Source: Cyanobium gracile_A (lineage in GTDB: Bacteria; Cyanobacteriota; Cyanobacteriia; PCC-6307; Cyanobiaceae). From it: a stretch of DNA of 20,711 nucleotides. Position 1 is the first letter of the stretch. Each line of letters begins with the position of its first letter. The DNA lies in assembly GCF_034931305.1 (NCBI RefSeq), contig NZ_JAYGHY010000052.1:1-20711 (forward strand), written 5' to 3'. Below are positions 15,762-20,711 of the stretch, in pieces. The notes below the pieces were generated by a model, which was not told the origin of the DNA, did no database searches, and worked only from the letters and a program-made list of their open reading frames with translations. Made by a program: the position numbers and the translations under genes.

Positions 15762-16655
15762 ATGAGTGAGACTCCACCAAGCAGAAGTCTTGAGGAAGCG
15801 ATTTTCGCCGATCGTCTGGCGCTAGTCGCGATGGCTTTGTTTGCAGTTTATCTGATCTCAGTTCTGGCATTTGTCCTGCCGCCCAGGTTGCTCGATTCCC
15901 TCTGGCAACTCAGCAGCATCAAGGTCGCCGTGGAAGCTGCACCCATTCCACTGATCGGCCTGGCACTGCTCCATCTCGCTGCCTACCTGTCCCCTGGCAA
16001 CATCCTTATACAAAGGCGCCGGGAAGCTTTGGCTCGGCTGGCCATCCTGGTCTCCCTCGGATTTCTGTTCATTGTTCCCTTGCAGGCCTATGCCGTCTGG
16101 ACGTCATTCAGCCAATCCAATTCCGCCGCCAACAGGGAGCAAGCCAATGCCACCGAACGGGCAGAGGAGGTTCGTCAGATCATCCAGCAGGCCAACAGTG
16201 TCGCGGATCTTCAGAAGCGACTTCTGGCGCTTCAACGCCCGGACATGCAGATCAGCCTGAATCCTGACAAATTCCCCTCCATCCCCCTGCCGCAGCTGAA
16301 GCGTCAACTTCTTTTCCGCGTCGATGAGGCGGAAAATCAGTTCAAGTCAAGGGTCGCACCCATCGACACGGCTACGAGCGAACGCATCACCAGGGAGAGC
16401 TTTCGTATCATGATTTCTTCTGTCGCCTTCGCAATCGCCTTCGCCGCACTTGCCCAGAGAAAGAACAGCATCGTCCCTTTCCTGGTTGAAGTGCCGGATT
16501 TGCTAGCTCCACTAACGGCTGTCCTCAGGCCTCGTCGGGCAGAAACTGGCCAGATCAGTGATGGCATGCCATTCCAGAACTCGGCTTCCAAACGCGAAGC
16601 TGAATTCCTTGCATCCCTGGCCCCTCCGGAAGAGGAAGAGCCCCCAAACCTGTGA
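15762..16655 (+). CDS. HpsJ-like four-helix membrane protein, copy 1
   Basis: This 297-residue protein has helices at about 20-40, 58-76 and 92-113, a soluble helical region 114-213 containing QRPDMQISLNPDKF, and a fourth helix 214-232, then an acidic tail EEEEPPNL. The pattern resembles the HpsJ family, membrane proteins of cyanobacterial polysaccharide secretion loci. That assignment is from memory and moderate. It aligns without gaps for at least the first 150 residues with the protein encoded at 18565: both have ADRLA at 16-20, LLHLAAYL at 69-76 and IVPLQAYA at 104-111. It starts at ATG 15762, after a terminator and 291 bp from the upstream stop, so it likely has its own promoter. Confidence 0.72.
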   Translation: MSETPPSRSLEEAIFADRLALVAMALFAVYLISVLAFVLPPRLLDSLWQLSSIKVAVEAAPIPLIGLALLHLAAYLSPGNILIQRRREALARLAILVSLGFLFIVPLQAYAVWTSFSQSNSAANREQANATERAEEVRQIIQQANSVADLQKRLLALQRPDMQISLNPDKFPSIPLPQLKRQLLFRVDEAENQFKSRVAPIDTATSERITRESFRIMISSVAFAIAFAALAQRKNSIVPFLVEVPDLLAPLTAVLRPRRAETGQISDGMPFQNSASKREAEFLASLAPPEEEEPPNL

Positions 16656-16728
16656 CCCGTTCGAGGGTTGGCCTAGTCACCAGATCACCTCACCGAAAAA
16701 CAGATTGAGATCCAGCCACTTGGCGTCG

Positions 16729-17235
16729 TTGAGATTCAGTCAGATTCTGTCGCCAATCAGTCACAACGAACAACCGCCAACAAAAAACTTCGCTCTGGTC
16801 CGCGAAGCGATTAGTGCCGCCACCAGCCTTGAGAATCTCCAGACGAAGCTGCGATCCCTCCAGTCCCCGGTGCTGGGCATCCGCTTCGAGAACCTGGGCC
16901 TGCCCCTGGCCGAAACCAAGCGCCAGATGCTCATTCGCCTCAACGACATCCAGGAGCAGGTGAAGACGCGGATCAATGCTCCGCCCCCGGAAGCCATCGA
17001 AGACGGGGCCAGGAACTCCGTCAGGTTAATGGGCACCAGCTTCGTCTATGCCCTGGCCTTCGCCATCGCCGCCCAGCGCCGGGGCCAGGACGTTCCCCTG
17101 CTGGTGGAGCTGCTGACGATCTGGAACCTGCGGCGGCAGGCCGGTCGGCCCCCGCGCGGAGCTCCCGGCACCCCCGATGGTGACTATTACGCCAAGCTGG
17201 CGCCGCCGGAGGACGACCCCACCCACACCCCCTGA
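16729..17235 (+). pseudogene. 5'-truncated HpsJ-like copy (remnant)
   Basis: From about 16760 to the stop at 17235 this frame matches the C-terminal half of the two neighbouring HpsJ-like proteins: ATSLENLQTKLRSLQ, then LGIRFENLGLPL, then ETKRQML, then VRLMGTSFVYALAFAIAAQRR and DVPLLVELL, ending in an acidic PPEDDP tail. In the copy at 18565 the same blocks begin at residue 143. The first about 120 residues, holding three helices, are missing. The frame is open back to 16558, but that part lies inside the preceding gene in another frame and is unrelated. A TTG at 16729 is the only plausible start I see near the homologous part. Residual coding potential is intact with no stops, so either recent truncation or a shortened functional variant is possible. 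Confidence 0.68.
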
Positions 17236-17262
17236 GCGAGCGCCCCAGGGCCGACAGAAACT

Positions 17263-17293
17263 TTGAGCAAGGTGAAAGATCGCCTGCTAGAGT
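17263..17293 (+). promoter_or_regulatory. Possible promoter of substrate B gene
   Basis: TTGAGC (17263-17268) and TAGAGT (17288-17293) are spaced by 19 bp, upstream of the ATG at 17317. The match to the sigma-70 consensus is modest and the spacing is long, so this is only a candidate. An AGGAG follows at 17297-17301, 15 bp before the start, somewhat far for a ribosome binding site. Confidence 0.3.
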
Positions 17294-17316
17294 GAGAGGA
17301 GTTTAAGCATTCATTC

Positions 17317-18192
17317 ATGCGGGCCCCAGCCACAACCCTGCTCCTGCTGCTCGGTGGCCTGGCCGCTCCGCTGGCGGTCGATGCACCCGCCCTGGCCAGG
17401 ACGTCCTTCGACGTGGTCTTCGACAGCGGCATCGGCGGTACGAGCTATTACAACACGGGCGTGACGGGCAAGATGTCCTTCGACTTCCGCAAGGACCCTG
17501 GCAACGGCAACACCTACACCCTGGATCTCGGCATCACCAACACGTCGCCGGCGTCAGGCCCCTCCTCCGGCACCCTGGTGGGATTTGCTTTCAACGAACC
17601 CCTGCGCGGCAATGACAGCGAAGCGATTTCCCTGTTGAGCTACAACCCCCTGTCCTCCGGGTACGGCCGGGTGTTCGGGGACTCAAACCGGGGCATTCGG
17701 GTCGATCCCCAGAAGGACCTAGACATCTCCAATCTGCCCACCGCCTCCTACACCCCCTTTTCCAACTTTGATTTCTGCGCGCGCATGAGCAGTAGCGACG
17801 GCTGCCATGGCGACGAAGCCAGCAAGGGGATCGGAGGAGGGCAAACTGTGAATGTTCAGTTCTCGATGAAGTCCAACGACTCCAGCATCGCCACCGCCGA
17901 CCAAGTTGCCGAGCGCTTCTACAATCTATTCAATTCCTTCAACCCAGGGGATAAATGGAGCAAAGCTCAGATCGCGCTTCGCTTCCAGGATGTCAAGAAA
18001 GCCAATGGAAAAAAGGAAAAGGGCGGAGAAAAGGTGACGGGAGCTGCCTTTTGGCGCGCCGTTGATCAGGGGCCCGTCGATGAAGTTCCTGGCCCCCTGC
18101 CCGTGATCGGAGGCGTTGCCGCCTTCGGCTGGAGTCGAAGGATTCGTCGTCGGATCAAGCGATCGGCAGCCCAGAGCCTCAGCGCCGCTTGA
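17317..18192 (+). CDS. Secreted protein with variant PEP-CTERM-like tail (substrate B)
   Basis: This 291-residue exported protein has a signal peptide (hydrophobic residues 6-22, likely cleavage after ALA at about 25-27). A beta-rich mature region contains FAFNEPL (90-96), FDFCARMSSSDGC (151-163, the only two Cys) and VNVQFSMKSN. Lys-rich residues 226-240 precede the tail VPGPLP (257-262), a hydrophobic stretch, then SRRIRRRIK. It matches the protein encoded at 14643 in order of motifs: FNEP, FDxCA...DG.C, an F(T/S)(L/M)KS strand, an (M/L)RF strand, then the tail. The two are divergent paralogs. The sorting signal implies export and processing or anchoring by an exosortase-type enzyme not seen in the window. 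It starts at ATG 17317, 81 bp after the HpsJ-like remnant. Confidence 0.8.
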   Translation: MRAPATTLLLLLGGLAAPLAVDAPALARTSFDVVFDSGIGGTSYYNTGVTGKMSFDFRKDPGNGNTYTLDLGITNTSPASGPSSGTLVGFAFNEPLRGNDSEAISLLSYNPLSSGYGRVFGDSNRGIRVDPQKDLDISNLPTASYTPFSNFDFCARMSSSDGCHGDEASKGIGGGQTVNVQFSMKSNDSSIATADQVAERFYNLFNSFNPGDKWSKAQIALRFQDVKKANGKKEKGGEKVTGAAFWRAVDQGPVDEVPGPLPVIGGVAAFGWSRRIRRRIKRSAAQSLSAA

Positions 18193-18564
18193 GCCCCAGC
18201 TCCAGACCTGTCTTCGAGAGCGTCCTTCATCGCATCACTGAAGTTCTCAAAGTGTCGTCCATCAAACCCGCTAACTTGCTCTATTTGATGTCGATGCATC
18301 AGAAAACTCAGGGTGGTTTATTGAGTCTCTGACCCCGATCCGACCCCACACCTGGTCATAACCAGTCACACATTCACACCCTGGTCGGTTGGAAGAGTGG
18401 CAACATCCATGGCCTGGCCATGATGTCGCTGGGGGAAAGTTTTAGCGCCTGAATGCTTACGATCCCGTGGCGCTCGCGTTTCATCCCATCGACATCCACG
18501 CCGATAACCTCACAGGCAACCCAACTGGCCGCCGAGAAAACCAGATTCATGCCTGGTATTCCTG
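18193..18564. other. Intergenic region between substrate B and HpsJ-like copy 2
   Basis: No confident gene. A minus-strand frame at 18066-18299 gives a natural-looking start (FDGRHFENFSDAMKDALED) but then runs antisense into the substrate B gene, so I do not call it. A small hairpin CTGGT-CATA-ACCAG lies at 18352-18365. A related CCTGGTC recurs at about 18380, so the block 18340-18390 may be a regulatory or terminator-like site. Confidence 0.4.
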
Positions 18565-19467
18565 ATGACCGGCACCAAGGAATACAGAGAGTTCGATTCG
18601 GCGATCCTGGCCGATCGGTTGGCCTTCATGGCGATCGCGTTGTTCGTGATCTACCTCATCACCCTGCTGGCCAGCATCCTGCCCGTGAGCCTGCTGGACA
18701 CGGCCTGGCAGCTGCGTTTCATCTCGGCCTGCCTGGATTCAGCCACCATCCCGCTGGTGGCACTCGGCCTGCTCCACCTGGCGGCCTATCTCGATCCAGG
18801 CAATCCAGCCCTGCAGAAACGGCGTGATGGGCTGGCCCGTCTGGCCATCGTGGCCGTCATCGGCTTCCTGCTCATTGTTCCGCTGCAGGCCTATGCCGGC
18901 TGGAACAGCGTGGCGACCGCACGGGCCAACGTCGCCCGTCAGCTCACCGCCGCCACCAGCACCTTCGATTTGCTTCAGGACACCATCACGACGGCCACCA
19001 GCCTCGACAACCTTCAGGCGCGTCTCCAGGCCATCCAGACACCGAGCCTGGGGATCCGCTTCGAAAATCTGGGCCTGCCGCTGCCGGAAACCAAGCGCGC
19101 GATGCTGGCTCGCCTCAAGGAGGTGAGGCAGCAGGTGGAGGCCAGGATCCAGGCCCCAGCACCCCAGACCATCGAAGCCGTCGCCAGGGACAGCCTGCGG
19201 GTGATGCTCTCCTCGCTCGCCCTGGCCATCGCCTTCGCCATGGGCGCCCAGCGCAAGGGAAGCGACGTGCCCCTGTTGGTGGAATGGCACACCATGCTGA
19301 GCGTCCGAGGCCCTCAGGCAGCCAACCCCACGGGCAGGGGCCTGGGTGGCCTGACCCTTCCTGGCCTGTCCGCCCCTTCCGAGGAAGAGTATTTCTCCCG
19401 GCTGGTGCCCGAGGACGACGACAGCTCGGAAACAGGCGTTCCCCCTCCCCCCCGTGACCTTGCCTGA
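18565..19467 (+). CDS. HpsJ-like four-helix membrane protein, copy 2
   Basis: This 300-residue protein has the same plan as the one encoded at 15762: helices at about 20-40, 58-76, 92-112 and 212-228, a soluble helical region 113-211, and an acidic C-terminal tail (PEDDDSSE). Motifs include ADRLAFMA (16-23), LLHLAAYLDPGNPAL, FLLIVPLQAYAGW, LGIRFENLGLPLPETKRAML (162-181) and QRKGSDVPLLVEW. It aligns without gaps over the first 150 residues with copy 1 and very strongly with the truncated copy at 16729. The HpsJ-type assignment is moderate and from memory. In Nostoc, hps genes serve hormogonium polysaccharide secretion. The ATG at 18565 has no clear ribosome binding site. It closes the module and is followed by about 570 bp without a gene. 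Confidence 0.73.
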   Translation: MTGTKEYREFDSAILADRLAFMAIALFVIYLITLLASILPVSLLDTAWQLRFISACLDSATIPLVALGLLHLAAYLDPGNPALQKRRDGLARLAIVAVIGFLLIVPLQAYAGWNSVATARANVARQLTAATSTFDLLQDTITTATSLDNLQARLQAIQTPSLGIRFENLGLPLPETKRAMLARLKEVRQQVEARIQAPAPQTIEAVARDSLRVMLSSLALAIAFAMGAQRKGSDVPLLVEWHTMLSVRGPQAANPTGRGLGGLTLPGLSAPSEEEYFSRLVPEDDDSSETGVPPPPRDLA

Positions 19468-20068
19468 AGGCCTCCTGGATGGCACCATCCGCCTAAGCCA
19501 TCGGTTGGGATGCAAAAAACACAGCGGCTGCAGATGCGGTGCAGATCGACTGAAATGCTTAACGACGCTTAGGCCGTTGATGCGCTGACCCTCAGCCTGC
19601 GGACAGGCTTTACAAAGGGTTACAAGGACGCGTCAAGGCTCGTCAAAAGCCTTGGTGCTACTGGTGTTTGCCCCTCAATGCCCCCTTGTGACGGTCCTTT
19701 CCAGGGCCTGAAACTGCCCAGAAGGAAGCTTCGCAGGATCAGCCGGGACATCCCTCCTGGCCGCCGTTACAAAGATTCTTGAGCCCGAACGCACAGGACT
19801 GCCGGTGAAAACCTAAGCCCTTGCTCAGCCCTGGCACTAGAACTCTTCTTCTGCAGTGTCCTGCGCACAAAGACAGCACGGCTGCTGCAGAACGATGATG
19901 AGTGCGGGGGAAAAGGTTCCCTTCCATCACCACCCCCCCAGCAACAAAGTCAAACCTCCCAGTGCTCTGGGCGCCATGACTTTGAAGACGTCTTGGAGAC
20001 TCCATCTGGCAACAGTTGGGTGATCTGGGCGCGGATGGATGTCGTCTTCTGTTTTCCCTCTATTCGCC
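19468..20068. other. Intergenic region with several hairpins upstream of the large secreted protein gene
   Basis: No gene is convincing; minus frames at 19739-20005 and 19950-20159 lack motifs. Structured elements include AGCCTG-CGGA-CAGGCT (19594-19609), CAAGGCT-loop-AGCCTTG (19634-19654) and the perfect palindrome AAGACGTCTT (19985-19994). The first may terminate the HpsJ-like gene, although its T tract is poor. The region probably holds the promoter and a long 5' leader of the next gene. Confidence 0.5.
19634..19654 (+). repeat. Inverted repeat (hairpin) in the leader region
   Basis: CAAGGCT and AGCCTTG form a 7-bp stem around a 7-nt loop. No T tract follows, so a regulatory RNA fold or protein site is as likely as a terminator. 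Confidence 0.5.
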
Positions 20069-20711
20069 ATGACTTACACCACACAGGCAGGGGGCCAACA
20101 ATCGCCTTCTTTCCTCTTCCCTGAACTCTCCAACCAAGCGAAGCGTTCCATCGATACAACCCTGTCGCTTCTTACTGACGCCCCTTCAGCGACAGCGGAA
20201 GCATCCCACCCGCTGATCACAGCTGTTCTGGCCACCACCAAGGCCTCACAACCTCCCCCCGCCGAAGCCACGCGCGAGTCACTGGAATCCAGCTATCTGG
20301 CACCCAGCAGCCAGGGGGCCGTCTTCCAGAAGGGTGTCGCCATCTCCGCCACCCCAGTTGTGGCGATGAACAGCCATCAGGTGTTGAGCGATTCCCTGCC
20401 AGGGGCAGAACCGACCACCGCTTCCATCGGCCCCAGCTGCGGCTGCAGGGCCTGCAGCGTGCTGGCTGTCAGCACCGGTGACGGCGCCGAGGCCTGGGAC
20501 ACCACCAGCGGCCAGGCCCCCTTGGTCATGGACGGCGTGGTCACCCTCGACACGGGGGTGGACCTCAGCAAGGTGTTCCAGCTTCACAGCAACCCAACCG
20601 CCACGAAGACGATCTTTCTCGACTTCGACGGGTACGCCATCGACGGCACGCCGTGGGAAAACTACGGCAACCTGAGCCTCAAGAGTTTCTACACCACCCT
20701 TGATTCGACCG
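20069..20711 (+). CDS. N-terminal part of a large secreted/surface protein with DFDG metalloprotease-like region (runs off the window)
   Basis: The frame is open from 20024 to the right edge. The visible 214 residues begin MTYTTQAGG and contain no classical signal peptide. A Ser/Thr/Ala/Pro-rich leader runs to about residue 120, then a Cys-rich CGCRAC, then VFQLHSNPTATKTIFLDFDGY (about 169-189) followed by TPWENYGNLS. In my memory, the HSNPTATKTIYLDFDGxxxxxTxW pattern opens the matrixin/zinc-metalloprotease-like domain of large cyanobacterial proteins, often with calcium-binding repeats and type I secretion signals at the C-terminus. The catalytic HExxH and the C-terminus are outside the window. 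An in-frame ATG at 20039 is an alternative start; neither start has a good ribosome binding site. Confidence 0.75.
   Translation, partial: MTYTTQAGGQQSPSFLFPELSNQAKRSIDTTLSLLTDAPSATAEASHPLITAVLATTKASQPPPAEATRESLESSYLAPSSQGAVFQKGVAISATPVVAMNSHQVLSDSLPGAEPTTASIGPSCGCRACSVLAVSTGDGAEAWDTTSGQAPLVMDGVVTLDTGVDLSKVFQLHSNPTATKTIFLDFDGYAIDGTPWENYGNLSLKSFYTTLDST

Noticed and set aside
18066..18299. Minus-strand 77-codon frame with natural-looking N-terminal part
   Set aside because: Its second half is antisense to the sorting tail of substrate B, so the reading is probably chance. Homologs would be needed.
18340..18390. CCTGGTC repeats considered as a CRISPR or att-site signature
   Set aside because: Only two short copies with no regular spacers, and no integrase or cas gene nearby.

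Overview
The window is a GC-rich cyanobacterial chromosome segment, most likely from a Synechococcus/Cyanobium-type picocyanobacterium. Three things point there: a phylloquinone cluster (menC-menA diverging from an isochorismate synthase gene), a very short cyanobacterial membrane-anchor protein between prfB and ybeY, and HpsJ-like and PEP-CTERM-like proteins of cyanobacterial type. No rRNA, tRNA, CRISPR array, transposase or phage gene was recognised.

Positions 1-9081 are a dense housekeeping block. On the minus strand are menC (cut by the window edge) and menA, overlapping by GTGA. They diverge from an isochorismate synthase gene, so this is vitamin K1 synthesis for photosystem I. A second minus-strand pair, grxC-gshB (also joined by GTGA), converges on the isochorismate synthase gene and diverges from prfB. 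prfB carries the classic RF2 programmed +1 frameshift at CTT TGA C. It is followed on the plus strand by a 58-residue membrane protein, ybeY, dgkA, a glutamine amidotransferase gene (trpG/pabA) and a secreted metallo-beta-lactamase-fold protein that has lost its metal ligands. hisC converges on this run from the minus strand.

Positions 9082-13714 hold a 433-bp gene-poor spacer, a polytopic iron-sulfur membrane protein (NapH/NosR-like) with a long soluble C-terminal tail, a speG-like spermidine acetyltransferase, and argS on the minus strand. From memory of picocyanobacterial gene order, hisC and argS are often close, so the iron-sulfur gene and speG look like an insertion.

Positions 13715-20711 are accessory. 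After a 928-bp stretch without a convincing gene come two secreted proteins with the same variant PEP-CTERM-like tail (VPGPLP, hydrophobic stretch, basic end). They alternate with two full-length HpsJ-like four-helix membrane proteins. A third, 5'-truncated HpsJ-like copy sits in the middle. The order is substrate A, HpsJ-like 1, HpsJ-like remnant, substrate B, HpsJ-like 2. This looks like a duplicated two-gene module in which each exported substrate has its own membrane partner, and it is the best candidate here for an undescribed system. A strong rho-independent terminator follows substrate A. At the right edge begins a large, probably type I-secreted or surface protein with a DFDG metalloprotease-like N-terminal region.
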